A DNA stretch of 21,171 nt from DATKZS01 sp035527835 [NCBI: bacterium] (GCA_035527835.1 DATKZS010000099.1:1-21171), one strand, 5' to 3'. Positions 7,230 to 18,242 are shown, numbered from the stretch's first letter. A program made the numbers and translations. The notes: generated by a model not told the origin, from the letters alone.

Positions 7230-8009
7230 ATGTGTTCCGGAAAATTTTTCTGGTCCTGGCAACGTGCTGACAAGGCGATTGTTTTGTGCGTGGCCTTGCT
7301 CTTCCTCTCCGCCTGCGCTTCGCAGAACCAATCGAACGTGGCGCAGGCGGTGAGCCCGGACTATGCGTCGCTCGCCCCGCGCGTGATCGCGGTGCTTCCG
7401 TTCGACAACATGAGCCCGGACCTGGACGCCACTCCGCTGGCGCGGCCCATCGTGGCGGACCGGCTCGTGAGCAAGGGCTACGACGTGCCCGGCCTGGAAT
7501 GGACGGACCAGGCGCTGCAGGAGGCGGGCGTCATGGTCTCGCACGACGTGTACGGGTTCACGCCGCGGGAGTTGGGCGACATGCTCCAGGCCGACGCGGT
7601 CATGTTCGGGACCATCACCGACTTCACCACCAAGTACGCGGCGGTCTACGCCTCGGTCTCGGTGCAGCTCCGGCTCGAGCTCGTGGATTGCAAGACCGGC
7701 GCCGTGCTGTGGCAGGACGAGCGGCGCGCGTCGCGCAACACCGCCATCGAGTCCGCCCTCACCCTGCTCGCCTATCACGACGACCTGCAAAAAGGCGTGG
7801 CCGTGGTCGCGGCCGCGAACGCGCTGTGGGCCGCGCTCGAGTCCTACCGCCCCTACGGCGAGGAGGCCGCCCGCCTCACCCTGGCCTCGCTCCCGCCCGG
7901 CTACCGCGGCCAATCACCGTACCCCTTTGACCAGGACCCCGACGCCTTTGCCCGGGACGCCGCCCGCGCCATCCTCTACCAGTCCATCATCCTGACCGCG
8001 CCGCCTTGA
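7230..8009 (+). CDS. GNA1162/DUF799-family lipoprotein
   Basis: 259 aa. The N-terminus has a positively charged region, a hydrophobic run AIVLCVALLFLSAC and lipobox LSAC (Cys29). The mature protein has VIAVLPFDNMSPDLDAT at about 53-69, ADRLVSKGYDVPGLEWTD, MLQADAVMFGTITDFTTKY, VQLRLELVDCKTGAVLWQDE, an ALTLLAYHDDLQ helix, and a C-terminal LPPGYRG. This matches the GNA1162 (NMB1162, DUF799) lipoproteins, which share a TolB-N-like fold with LpoA/CsgG-type envelope proteins. Biochemical role is unknown. It lies 53 bp after the CsgG-like gene, probably co-transcribed, with a repeat in the gap. No DUF4810 gene, the usual third member, fits between them. The start has no convincing RBS. Internal GTG starts within the hydrophobic run would destroy the signal peptide, so the ATG at 7230 is kept. 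Confidence 0.85.
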   Translation: MCSGKFFWSWQRADKAIVLCVALLFLSACASQNQSNVAQAVSPDYASLAPRVIAVLPFDNMSPDLDATPLARPIVADRLVSKGYDVPGLEWTDQALQEAGVMVSHDVYGFTPRELGDMLQADAVMFGTITDFTTKYAAVYASVSVQLRLELVDCKTGAVLWQDERRASRNTAIESALTLLAYHDDLQKGVAVVAAANALWAALESYRPYGEEAARLTLASLPPGYRGQSPYPFDQDPDAFARDAARAILYQSIILTAPP

Positions 8010-8165
8010 AAAGATAACACCAGTAACCCCGATCAATATAAGAGTCTTTTGTTCTCTGTGGTGATGCCAAGACCGATTTCCGATGACGAAAAGAAATATC
8101 CGAATGAGGTAAAGCTGAAAAAGAGTTTGCAACCGGTCAGCAAATGAATTTGATATTTATCACCA
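8010..8165. other. Gene-free stretch leading into the hairpin array
   Basis: No protein-like frame, tRNA or clear terminator is visible. A segment TTTTGTTCTCTGTGGTGATG (8047-8066) resembles the reverse complement of CAGAG-rich repeat units such as the one at 7192-7228 and may be a decayed copy. Base composition is lower in GC than in the neighbouring genes. Confidence 0.4.
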
Positions 8166-8463
8166 GCGCAATGAATGCGGGAGGCCGGTTCACCGGCCTT
8201 GTTCGGGTGTAGGCCCGTGCTTTAGCGCGGGTATGGATGCGCCGCGACTTTTTTCCGACCCCGTTTCAACGGGGTTCTCGAAACAAAGGATTTATCCGCC
8301 ATTCGTCCGGAGGAGGCTGAAGCCGAAGCGCGGGAAGGACGTTAAAACGCCCTCCCGATTTCTTCCACGGCGCCTCGATACCCGCCATAAATGGCGGGCC
8401 TGCATCCCCTTCGGGGCAAGCCCGGTGAACCGGGCTGACCGATCCCCGGACTTCAATGCCGGG
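8166..8463. repeat. Array of at least eight short hairpins, mostly with 4-nt loops
   Basis: Perfect or nearly perfect stems follow one another: 8167-8179 (CGCA/TGCG); 8182-8199 (AGGCCGG-TTCA-CCGGCCT); 8214-8231 (CCCGTGC-TTTA-GCGCGGG, one G-T pair); 8258-8275 (ACCCCGT-TTCA-ACGGGGT); 8331-8357 (longer imperfect stem around CGT-TAAA-ACG); 8381-8398 (CCCGCCA-TAAA-TGGCGGG); 8406-8416 (CCCC-TTC-GGGG); 8419-8436 (AGCCCGG-TGAA-CCGGGCT); and 8445-8463 (CCCGG/CCGGG). Loops TTCA/TGAA and TTTA/TAAA are reverse complements, so the stems are alike in design although the stem sequences differ. No reading frame through it looks protein-like. It could be a structured RNA, a cluster of REP-like elements, or a remnant of a mobile repeat. 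Confidence 0.8.
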
Positions 8464-8472
8464 ACCAGGTAT

Positions 8473-8500
8473 TTGCATTTTCCAAAGCGGCTGATATATA
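8473..8500 (+). promoter_or_regulatory. Candidate promoter for the B12-domain/thiolase/DUF35 operon
   Basis: -35 TTGCAT (8473-8478), 16 bp, -10 TATATA (8495-8500) preceded by TGA as an extended -10. An alternative -10 TATATT begins 2 bp later. The expected leader to the ATG at 8564 is about 57 nt and has no strong SD; the nearest purine-rich stretch is GGCGG just before the start. Confidence 0.5.
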
Positions 8501-8563
8501 TTTGTTCAAGGCGTGGTTCAGTCCTCCCAACCCTTAAGCAGTGCCTTCGGACGGCGGTAGTTC

Positions 8564-8962
8564 ATGGAGAGAAAGCTCAGGATATTGATTGCGAAGCCGG
8601 GACTCGACGGTCATGATCGGGGCGCGAAGATCGTGGCGCGGGCCCTGCGCGACGCGGGGGTGGAGGTCATTTACACGGGCCTGCATCAGACCCCGGAGAT
8701 GATCGTGGAGACGGCGGTGCAGGAGGACGTGGACGCGGTGGGCCTGTCCATCCTCTCCGGCGCGCACCTCACCCTGTTCCCGGCGGTGATCGGGGGGCTT
8801 CGGGAAAAAGGACTCGGCGACGTCATGGTGTTCGGCGGCGGGATAGTCCCGGCGGAGGACATTCCGAGGCTCAAGGAGGCCGGGGTGAAAGAGCTCTTCC
8901 TGCCCGGTACGCTGATGAAGGACATTGTGGCGTTTGTGAAGGGCTTGAGGCCGCGGGAGTGA
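8564..8962 (+). CDS. Stand-alone B12-binding domain, methylmalonyl-CoA mutase small-subunit type
   Basis: 132 aa, the normal size for a single B12-binding domain. The cobalamin-lower-ligand motif DxHxxG is present as GLDGHDRGA (Asp16, His18, Gly21). It is followed by [10 protein letters not shown], where SxL contacts the cofactor, and [14 protein letters not shown], the GG motif. These are hallmarks of the C-terminal domain of methylmalonyl-CoA mutase and of separate small subunits of acyl-CoA mutases such as isobutyryl-CoA mutase IcmB. The protein should bind adenosylcobalamin and pair with a large TIM-barrel mutase subunit, which is not in this window. It is followed after 54 bp by the thiolase-like gene in the same direction, so it probably belongs to an acyl-CoA pathway. 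Which acyl-CoA is rearranged cannot be read from this domain. Confidence 0.93.
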   Translation: MERKLRILIAKPGLDGHDRGAKIVARALRDAGVEVIYTGLHQTPEMIVETAVQEDVDAVGLSILSGAHLTLFPAVIGGLREKGLGDVMVFGGGIVPAEDIPRLKEAGVKELFLPGTLMKDIVAFVKGLRPRE

Positions 8963-9016
8963 GAAGAGTGTGAAAGGTAAGAAGGGTATTAAGAACGGAA
9001 GGAAGGGAGTGAGTTC

Positions 9017-10438
9017 ATGATCAAGTTCAGTGAACGGCAATTAAAGGTCCCGCGTTTCATGCGGCCGGTGTACCTGGTGACGGGCGGCCAGTCGCAGTAC
9101 GCGCGGGCCTTTCCGGAGAAGCGCACCGAGGAGTTGTGCATTGACGCCCTGACCATGGCCGCCGAGCTCATCGGCATGAGCCCGGCCGAGCTCAAGAGCT
9201 ACATCCATACCTGTTACTACGGGCACTTCGCCGACCACTTCGGCGACCAGCTCCTGGGCGAGTCCGTGATCCACGACCGCCTGGGCCTCGACCCGCTCGG
9301 CAACTGCGGCGTCAAGACCGGCGGCGCCACCGGCGGCACGACCATCTGGGAGGCGGCCAAGGCCGTGGCCTCCGGCTACTCCGACTGCACCCTGGCCATG
9401 GGCTGGGAGCGCATGGATGAGGTCCCCACCGACGAGGGCAACAACTATATCGCCTGCGCCGCGGACAAGGACTGGGAGACGCCGCTCGGCCACATCTACA
9501 CCGGCTATTACGCCACCATGGCCCAGCGCTACTGGCAGGTCTTCGGCAAGAGCCAGGACTCGTTCCGCCGCACCATGGCCGAGATCTCCGTGAAGAACCA
9601 CGGCTACGCCCGCTGGAACCCGTTCGCGCACGGGGCGAAGGACATCACGGTGGACGACGTGCTCAAATCGGCCATCGTGGCCTACCCGCTGCGCGTCCTC
9701 GATTGCTGCCTGATGAGCGTGGGCGCCGCCTGCGTCATCCTGGCCGACGAGGACACCGCCTTCAAGATGTGCAAGAACCCGCTCCGGCTATACATCGGCG
9801 CGGGCTCGCACACCCTGCGCGTGGCCGACCGCCGCGACATGGAAATCCCGCTTTTGCCCAACGAGACTCCCGACGAGTACCAGGACCTGGACGAGGTCTT
9901 CCCCGGCGGCCATCGCTACCCCGGCTTCACCGGCTTCCTCGCCGCCCGCATGAGCGCATGGTACGCCTACCGCATGGCCGGAGTCACCGACCCCTCCGAC
10001 GACCTCGACCTGGTCGAGCTCCACGATGCCTTCACCATCTCCGACATCCAGACTTACGAGGACATCGGCATCCGCCCCTATGGCCACGGCCGCGATTACG
10101 TCGAGTCCGGCGACTGCTACCTCGTGAACCCCAACACCAAAAAGCCCGGCCGGCTGCCCGCCAACCTCTCCGGCGGACTGATCGGATGCATGCACGCCGT
10201 CGGCGCCACCGGCGTCATGCAGGTCGTCGAGCTCATGCTTCACATCCTGAACCGCCACGCCGAGGTCCACGGCGACGCCAATCTCTGGAAAAAGTTCGGC
10301 AAGAAAAAACCCAAAAACTGGGTGGACGTCCAGGTCCCCAACGCCCGGCGCGGCCTCGCCATCAGCCACGCCGGCGTCGGCTCCCAAGTCACCTGCACCA
10401 TCGTCATGCACCCCGACCATCTCTTGAAGGAGGATTAA
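9017..10438 (+). CDS. Thiolase-fold protein (SCP2/archaeal type) lacking the usual catalytic cysteine
   Basis: 473 aa. SCP2-type thiolase landmarks are visible: TGGATGGTTIWEAA at 101-114, SGYSDCTLAMGWERMDEV at 119-136, VKNH at 192-195, LVELHDAFTISDIQTYEDIG at 332-351, NLSGGLIGCMHAVGATG at 383-399 with the conserved catalytic His393, and AGVGSQVTCTIVM near the end. Counting back 28 residues from the conserved Glu131, the position of the nucleophilic Cys (CASG in thiolases) is Gly103. Cys97 lies nearby but out of register. Cys-less thiolase homologues paired with DUF35 partners include the steroid side-chain aldolase Ltp2, so a C-C lyase is as likely as a classical acetyl-CoA transferase. AAGGGAGTGA upstream is the RBS. 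The next gene begins 1 nt after its stop and encodes a DUF35 protein. Reaction and substrate are unproven. Confidence 0.88.
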   Translation: MIKFSERQLKVPRFMRPVYLVTGGQSQYARAFPEKRTEELCIDALTMAAELIGMSPAELKSYIHTCYYGHFADHFGDQLLGESVIHDRLGLDPLGNCGVKTGGATGGTTIWEAAKAVASGYSDCTLAMGWERMDEVPTDEGNNYIACAADKDWETPLGHIYTGYYATMAQRYWQVFGKSQDSFRRTMAEISVKNHGYARWNPFAHGAKDITVDDVLKSAIVAYPLRVLDCCLMSVGAACVILADEDTAFKMCKNPLRLYIGAGSHTLRVADRRDMEIPLLPNETPDEYQDLDEVFPGGHRYPGFTGFLAARMSAWYAYRMAGVTDPSDDLDLVELHDAFTISDIQTYEDIGIRPYGHGRDYVESGDCYLVNPNTKKPGRLPANLSGGLIGCMHAVGATGVMQVVELMLHILNRHAEVHGDANLWKKFGKKKPKNWVDVQVPNARRGLAISHAGVGSQVTCTIVMHPDHLLKED

Positions 10439-10439
10439 C

Positions 10440-11024
10440 ATGAGCCCGCAAGCCAAAGTGTGGATCGAAAAAAACGCCTACCGCATCAAGGGCGAATTCA
10501 GCACCATCGAGCCCAACACCCCGATCCGGAGGGAGGACGGAAAACTCTGCGGCGTGACCAACCCGCGCCGCGTCGTCCATATCCATTCGTATGGAGGCGA
10601 GGCCCCCTTCTTCGCCGGCCTGGCCGAGGGCAAGCTGATCGGTACCCGGTGCGTGAACCAGGACTGCGCGTCCCAGGGCACAATGTACCTTCCCTTCCGC
10701 ATCCATTGCCCGGAGTGCCTCGCCAAGATGAAGCCCGTGGACCTGACCCGGAAGGCCCGCAACACCGCCAAAATCTATTCCTACATCGTGACCTCCCGCA
10801 CCGGCGCCTTCAACGCCCTCGACGTCCCCATCCGCTTCATTGACGTCGAGGTCCAGGGAGTCGCCACCATCATCAAGAGCTACCAGCTCATCGGCGAGCC
10901 CGCCATCGGAGCGCGCGTCGTCCCCATCTTCCGCACCAAGAACCCCACCTATACCATCACCGACCTGGCCTGGGTGGCCAAGGGCACTCCACCCGCCAAG
11001 CTGCCCAAGGGCTTCACTTTCTAG
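10440..11024 (+). CDS. DUF35 zinc-ribbon/OB-fold acyl-CoA-binding partner protein
   Basis: 194 aa. A rubredoxin-like zinc ribbon is formed by Cys71, Cys76, Cys90 and Cys93 (GTRCVNQDC and HCPEC). It is followed by an OB-fold segment (KIYSYIVTSR, PIRFIDVEVQGVATI, IGARVVPIFR) and a C-terminal ITDLAWVAKG. DUF35 proteins bind next to thiolase-fold enzymes: in archaea they channel acetoacetyl-CoA between thiolase and HMG-CoA synthase, and they partner the aldolase Ltp2 and the thiolase BbsB. The start is fixed by AAGGAGG at 10427-10433, 6 nt before the ATG. That RBS lies inside the end of the thiolase-like gene and the two genes are 1 nt apart, so they are almost certainly co-translated as a complex. 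The N-terminal 45 residues extend beyond the minimal domain. Confidence 0.92.
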   Translation: MSPQAKVWIEKNAYRIKGEFSTIEPNTPIRREDGKLCGVTNPRRVVHIHSYGGEAPFFAGLAEGKLIGTRCVNQDCASQGTMYLPFRIHCPECLAKMKPVDLTRKARNTAKIYSYIVTSRTGAFNALDVPIRFIDVEVQGVATIIKSYQLIGEPAIGARVVPIFRTKNPTYTITDLAWVAKGTPPAKLPKGFTF

Positions 11025-11040
11025 CCGCTTCCGCCCGCTG

Positions 11041-11087
11041 AAGGCCCGGCCCCGCGGAACTTGGAGTCCCGGAGCCGGGCCTTTCTT
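11041..11087 (+). terminator. Intrinsic terminator of the thiolase/DUF35 operon
   Basis: A perfect 10-bp stem, AAGGCCCGGC (11041-11050) with GCCGGGCCTT (11074-11083), and a 23-nt loop, followed by T-rich TTTCTTATT. It is 16 nt after the DUF35 stop. Confidence 0.8.
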
Positions 11088-11104
11088 ATTGGAAAAAATC
11101 AGGG

Positions 11105-11133
11105 TTGATCTCTGTCACCTCATAGGTTACACT
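11105..11133 (+). promoter_or_regulatory. higBA promoter with an internal palindromic operator
   Basis: -35 TTGATC (11105-11110), 17 bp, -10 TACACT (11128-11133). Six bases later is the GTG at 11140, so the message is probably leaderless. Within the promoter lies GTCACCT-CAT-AGGTTAC (11114-11130), arms matching at 6 of 7 positions, well placed as a HigA operator for autorepression. Confidence 0.55.
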
Positions 11134-11139
11134 GAAATA

Positions 11140-11418
11140 GTGATCCGGTCGTTTCGCCATAAGGGCCTGGAGGATTTTTATTGTGAAGGATCGAAGAAAA
11201 GGATACAGCCTCAACATGCAGACAAGCTGGGCCGGATCCTTGAGCGTCTTGACAGTGCGGAGGACATCCAGGACTTGAATTACCCCGGTTCCGGTCTGCA
11301 TTTGTTGGAACCGAAAAAGCAAAGCCGATGGGCGGTCAAGGTTTCAGGCAATTGGCGGATCACCTTCAACTTCGAGCAAGGCGGGGCTGAGGATATTGAC
11401 TATGAGGATTATCTCTGA
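11140..11418 (+). CDS. higB: HigB/RelE-family mRNA interferase toxin
   Basis: 92 aa with a GTG start, the usual HigB length. Family landmarks are FRHKGLEDFY at 5-14, IQPQHADKLGRILERLDSA at 22-40, LNYPGSGLHLLEPKKQSRWAVKVSGNWRI split across 46-74, and the C-terminal DIDYEDYL. HigB is a ribosome-dependent endoribonuclease neutralised by HigA. The frame is open 300 nt upstream, back into the DUF35 gene, but that part is antisense-like and crosses the terminator, so it is rejected. The GTG at 11140 aligns with the start of typical HigB proteins (MIRSFRHKGL). The toxin-before-antitoxin order is typical of higBA. The local sequence is less GC-rich than the flanking genes, which suggests recent acquisition. 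Confidence 0.9.
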   Translation: MIRSFRHKGLEDFYCEGSKKRIQPQHADKLGRILERLDSAEDIQDLNYPGSGLHLLEPKKQSRWAVKVSGNWRITFNFEQGGAEDIDYEDYL

Positions 11419-11430
11419 GGAGGGCCTAAG

Positions 11431-11748
11431 ATGAGGAAGAGGACCAGACCGCCGATTCATCCGGGCAATATAATCAAACATCATCATCTCATCCCGTTGC
11501 ATCTCAGCGTGACGGAGTTCGCCCGATTGCTCGGCATTTCCCGCAAGACCGCCTCCGGGATTATCAATGGGAAAGCATCAATTTCTCCCGATGTGGCGCT
11601 GCGGCTTTCCCGGGCCTTTAATACCACTCCCGATCTCTGGCTCAACCTCCAGGTGAAATATGACCTGTGGCACGCCGCCAAGGAAACCGAGGACTGGAAA
11701 ACGGTGAAGCAGGTGCATTGGACCGAGGATGCCGCGCTACGCGAATAA
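11431..11748 (+). CDS. higA: HigA-family XRE antitoxin
   Basis: 105 aa. It begins with the typical RPPIHPGNIIKHHHLIPL and has a helix-turn-helix at about 26-62 (SVTEFARLLGISRKTASGIINGKASISPDVALRLS). It ends with FNTTPDLWLNLQVKYDLWHA, a near-signature of HigA (VapI) antitoxins. It binds and inhibits HigB and represses the operon by binding its promoter. The ATG follows the toxin stop by 12 bp, with GAGGAGGG as RBS in the gap. The gene is complete and looks functional. It converges on the methyltransferase gene with a gap of 31 bp and no visible terminator. Confidence 0.93.
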   Translation: MRKRTRPPIHPGNIIKHHHLIPLHLSVTEFARLLGISRKTASGIINGKASISPDVALRLSRAFNTTPDLWLNLQVKYDLWHAAKETEDWKTVKQVHWTEDAALRE

Positions 11749-11779
11749 GTATGACGTTTCGGACTCCGCCGGCAGGTAT

Positions 11780-12532
11780 CTACTTGCGGAACAGCCCGAA
11801 CAGCCCGATCCCGAAGGGCAGGCCCTGGAAGAGGCGGTCGAAGGAGAAGGCCAGGGAGACGAGGCGGATGGCGAACGGGCTGGCGCCCAGTGAAGCGGTG
11901 GCGTCTATCTCCGTCTGTCCGCCCGCGAGCTTTCTTTTGAGCCAGGGGATGAAGAAGAATCGGTCGTAGATGTAGCCCATGGGCCAGCCCCAGTAATGCA
12001 CTTTCTCCGTTGCAAAACCCACTCCCTCCATGAGCCTTTGCAGCCCCTCCCGATTATAGCGCCGCTTATGGCCCGCCCACTCGTCCTGGACGCTGAACTG
12101 GCGCCTGAACGCGGGCACGGTGACAAAGCACGGGCCGCCGGGCCGGAGCACGCGGTACAGCTCGGCGGCGCCGGCCGCGTCGTCGTCCAGGTGCTCGAGC
12201 ACCTCGCCGGAGACCGCGGCGTCGAAGCCGGCGTCCGGGAAGGGCAGGGCGGTGAGCGAGGCCTGGAAGAGCCGGACCCCGGACCCGCCCGCGGCGGCGA
12301 GCTTTCGCTTGAGACGGTCCAGCCCGGGAGATGAGACGTCAACCGCGGTCATTGCGTAGCCTCGATCAGAGAGGGCCATGGTGAGCGATCCGCTGCCGCA
12401 GCCGGCGTCGAGCACCGCCGCGCCTGCCGGCACCCGCGCCTGGAGCTCGCGCACGATCATGCCGATGCGGAAGGCGTGCCTCCCGCCCGTGATCTCGGTC
12501 TTGCCCCACTGACGTTTAGCGGTCCCGCTCAT
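11780..12532 (-). CDS. Class I SAM-dependent methyltransferase (Methyltransf_11 type)
   Basis: 250 aa. SAM-binding motif I is AAVLDAGCGSGSLTMAL at about 38-54, the acidic end of strand 2 is TAVDVSS, motif II lies around LPFPDAGFDAAVSGEVLEHL and motif III at ELYRVLRPGGPCFVTVPAF. The C-terminal third (KRRYNREGLQRLM, WGWPMGYIYDRFFFIPWLKRK, a hydrophobic end) resembles the many cell-envelope or glycan methyltransferases, but the substrate cannot be told. It sits alone, convergent with higBA and facing away from the glyQS-ppdK operon. A -10-like TAGAAT (minus strand, near 12545-12550) and GGAAAGG just before the ATG suggest its own promoter and RBS. Confidence 0.88.
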   Translation of the reverse strand: MSGTAKRQWGKTEITGGRHAFRIGMIVRELQARVPAGAAVLDAGCGSGSLTMALSDRGYAMTAVDVSSPGLDRLKRKLAAAGGSGVRLFQASLTALPFPDAGFDAAVSGEVLEHLDDDAAGAAELYRVLRPGGPCFVTVPAFRRQFSVQDEWAGHKRRYNREGLQRLMEGVGFATEKVHYWGWPMGYIYDRFFFIPWLKRKLAGGQTEIDATASLGASPFAIRLVSLAFSFDRLFQGLPFGIGLFGLFRK

Positions 12533-12564
12533 GATTGCCTTTCCATTCTACACTGAAAATAAAG

Positions 12565-12599
12565 CAGCCCGCAGCCCGTAGCCCGTAGCCAGTAGCCAG
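12565..12599. repeat. Five tandem 7-bp units
   Basis: The units are CAGCCCG, CAGCCCG, TAGCCCG, TAGCCAG and TAGCCAG, head to tail without interruption, in the gap between the methyltransferase start and the ppdK terminator. Confidence 0.85.
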
Positions 12600-12663
12600 G
12601 GCGCGGATTTTCATGATTTCCGGGAGAGGCAAGAGCTTCATGAGATACTGTGCTCCGGCGATC

Positions 12664-12690
12664 AAAAAGGGGCGGCCCTGGCGCCGCCCC
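12664..12690 (-). terminator. Intrinsic terminator of the glyQ-glyS-ppdK operon
   Basis: On the minus strand GGGGCGGC (12683-12690) pairs with GCCGCCCC (12669-12676) around a 6-nt loop and is followed by TTTTT (12664-12668). It lies 26 nt after the ppdK stop. Confidence 0.88.
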
Positions 12691-12715
12691 TTGATGGAAC
12701 GATCCGTCTTGCGGC

Positions 12716-16093
<3,378 letters not shown>

Positions 16094-16121
16094 GTCGGTC
16101 CTCCCGTGCTTGGCCCAACTC

Positions 16122-18242
16122 CTAGGATTTTGCCGGGCCGCTTTTTTCTCCGGCAATCACGATCCGGGAAAAGTCCGCGACGCCCTTGAACAGTCCCGCC
16201 ACCGTGGCGCACAGGGCGTGGCGGTTCCGCCGCAGCTCTTGGTCCGGCACGTTCACCATGACCTGATCGAAAAAACGGTCCACCGCCGGCTTCAGGCCGG
16301 CCATGTACTCGAGCGCCTGGTCATAAGACCCCGCTGCCAGCAGCGGTCCGATGTTGTGCCGCACCCGCGTGTACTCGCTGTAAAGCACGGCCTCCGCCTC
16401 GTCCTTGAACCGGGACTGGTCCACCTCTCCCGGCGCGCCCTCCACGATGTTCATCACCCGCTTGAACGCGATCATCAGCGGATCGAAGTCCGGCCGCTTC
16501 TTCATCCGGGCCACCGCCTCGATCTTCGCCAGCGTGTCCGGCACGTCGCCGTTCCAGACGCTAAGCCCCGCGTCCACCACGTCATAGGGCAGGCCCGACT
16601 CCATGAACTGCGCCTTCAGCCGGGCCGCGAAGAATTCCTTGACCTCCGCGCCCACCTTGCCCGCGTCCGCCTTGGTGAGCGGGCACGACAGCGCGGCGGA
16701 TTCCTCGATCATCCGGTCGAGCCGGAACCGCAGGCCCCGGATCAGGCACAGCGCGATCACCCCCTGCGCCTGCCTTCTCAGCGCGAACGGGTCGCCCGCC
16801 CCGGTGGGAGCCAGGCCCGCGGCCCAGCACGACACCACCGAGTCAATCTTGTCCGCCAGCGATACCACCTCGCCCGCCGGATCCGACGGATACGTCCCGG
16901 CGGCGATGTCCTCCGCCGAGCGCGGAAGATAATGGTCCCGAACCGACCGCGCCGTCTCCGCGTCCATCCCCGCGGCCCGCGCGTACTCGCCGCCCATCAC
17001 CCCCTGCAATTCCGCGAACTCGCCCACCATCTGACTAACCAGGTCCGCCTTGCAATAGCGCGCCGCCTCCGTTGCCGCCTTCTTCACCCCGGCGTCTCCC
17101 GGAAAGATCGCGTCGCAGAGCCGCCCGCAGAGTCTTTCGATCCTGCCCATCTTGTCGAGGTAAGAGCCCAGCGTCTGGTAGAACGTCATCCCGGCCGCGT
17201 TTCCCCGCATCTTCTCGATCCCGGTCTTCAGGTCCTCCCGCCAGTAGAACTCCGCGTCCGCGAGCCGCGCTCCCAGCACCCGCTCGTTGCCGCGGATGAC
17301 CACGGAAAGGTCCGTGGCCGGAGTATTGGCCACCGTGATGAAGAACGGCAGCAACTCCTTGTCCGTGCCCGGCTTGCGCAACGCGAAATAGCGCTGGTGC
17401 GTCCTCAAGCACGCGATCAGCACCTCCGCCGGCAGCGCCAGGTGCCGCGCGTCGAACCCGCCGCTGAGCACCACCGGGAACTCGACCAGGTTCGTGACCT
17501 CGTCCATCAGGGCCGGGTCCGGGTACATCTCGCCGCCGAGCTCGCCGGCCTTCAGCTCCACGTCCCGCTCGATGATCTCCTTCCGAAACTGCGGGTCCGG
17601 CACCACGCCCCTGAGGTCGAGCTTCTCCAGGTAGTCCGCGATACCGGTGACCGCCACCGGCTCCGGGCTCAGGAAGCGATGTCCGCGCGTCATGCGGCCG
17701 GAGGCGGTCCCGTCCAGGCTGAACAAAATCGCGTCCTCCCCAAGCAGCGCCAGGATCCAGTGCACCGGCCGGACAAAAGCCATCTCGCCCTCGCCCCATC
17801 GCATGGCCTTGGCGAACTCCAGCGACTTGATCAGCGCCGGGATGACCTCCGCCAGCACCTCCTTGGATGGGCGGCCCTCGATCTTTTTCACATAAAGCAG
17901 ACGCTCGCCCTTGTCGGTTTGCTCCCGCCCCAGCTCGGCCACCGACACCCCGCACGAGCGCGCGAACCCGGTGGCCGCCTTGGTCGGCTCGCCATTTTGG
18001 TCAAAGGCATGCGCCACGCCCGGCCCCAGCTTCCTCTCCTCCCAACGCTGCTGCATCTCGGCCACTTCGTCAACCGCCAGCGTGAGCCGCCGCGGAGTGC
18101 CGTAGGTCTTGATCAGGCCGCAGCGGATCCGCGCCCGCGCCAGCGCCACCGCAGCCTTGCCCGCGAGCTGAGTGAGGGCCGGACCTAAAAACCGCGCCGG
18201 GATTTCCTCGCACCCGATCTCCACCAGCAGCTCAAGAGGCAT
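16122..18242 (-). CDS. glyS: Glycyl-tRNA synthetase beta subunit
   Basis: 706 aa, near the usual 690. It starts with the family signature [21 protein letters not shown] and contains [52 protein letters not shown]-like [32 protein letters not shown], the HD-like region [42 protein letters not shown] and a C-terminal anticodon-binding part ([19 protein letters not shown]). It works with GlyQ as an alpha2beta2 enzyme charging tRNA-Gly. The ATG at 18242 is chosen because GGGGAGG lies 6 nt upstream. It overlaps the end of glyQ by 11 bp, so translation is likely coupled. An upstream in-frame ATG adds 17 residues that do not fit the family. Confidence 0.96.
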   Translation of the reverse strand: MPLELLVEIGCEEIPARFLGPALTQLAGKAAVALARARIRCGLIKTYGTPRRLTLAVDEVAEMQQRWEERKLGPGVAHAFDQNGEPTKAATGFARSCGVSVAELGREQTDKGERLLYVKKIEGRPSKEVLAEVIPALIKSLEFAKAMRWGEGEMAFVRPVHWILALLGEDAILFSLDGTASGRMTRGHRFLSPEPVAVTGIADYLEKLDLRGVVPDPQFRKEIIERDVELKAGELGGEMYPDPALMDEVTNLVEFPVVLSGGFDARHLALPAEVLIACLRTHQRYFALRKPGTDKELLPFFITVANTPATDLSVVIRGNERVLGARLADAEFYWREDLKTGIEKMRGNAAGMTFYQTLGSYLDKMGRIERLCGRLCDAIFPGDAGVKKAATEAARYCKADLVSQMVGEFAELQGVMGGEYARAAGMDAETARSVRDHYLPRSAEDIAAGTYPSDPAGEVVSLADKIDSVVSCWAAGLAPTGAGDPFALRRQAQGVIALCLIRGLRFRLDRMIEESAALSCPLTKADAGKVGAEVKEFFAARLKAQFMESGLPYDVVDAGLSVWNGDVPDTLAKIEAVARMKKRPDFDPLMIAFKRVMNIVEGAPGEVDQSRFKDEAEAVLYSEYTRVRHNIGPLLAAGSYDQALEYMAGLKPAVDRFFDQVMVNVPDQELRRNRHALCATVAGLFKGVADFSRIVIAGEKSGPAKS

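Noticed and set aside
8166-8463. CRISPR array
   Set aside because: Stems differ in sequence and spacing is uneven; there is no constant repeat with unique spacers.
8010-8563. Cobalamin riboswitch before the B12-domain gene
   Set aside because: No B12-box-like sequence is visible and the hairpins do not fit the cobalamin aptamer layout.
8233-8616. 127-residue frame across the hairpin array
   Set aside because: Composition follows the hairpin stems, no domain or RBS, and it overlaps the start of the B12-domain gene.
10840-11139. N-terminal extension of HigB
   Set aside because: It runs through the DUF35 gene out of frame and across a terminator; HigB-like sequence begins at 11140.
11667-11969. 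100-residue frame on the plus strand
   Set aside because: It overlaps higA out of frame and is antisense to the methyltransferase; no protein-like features.
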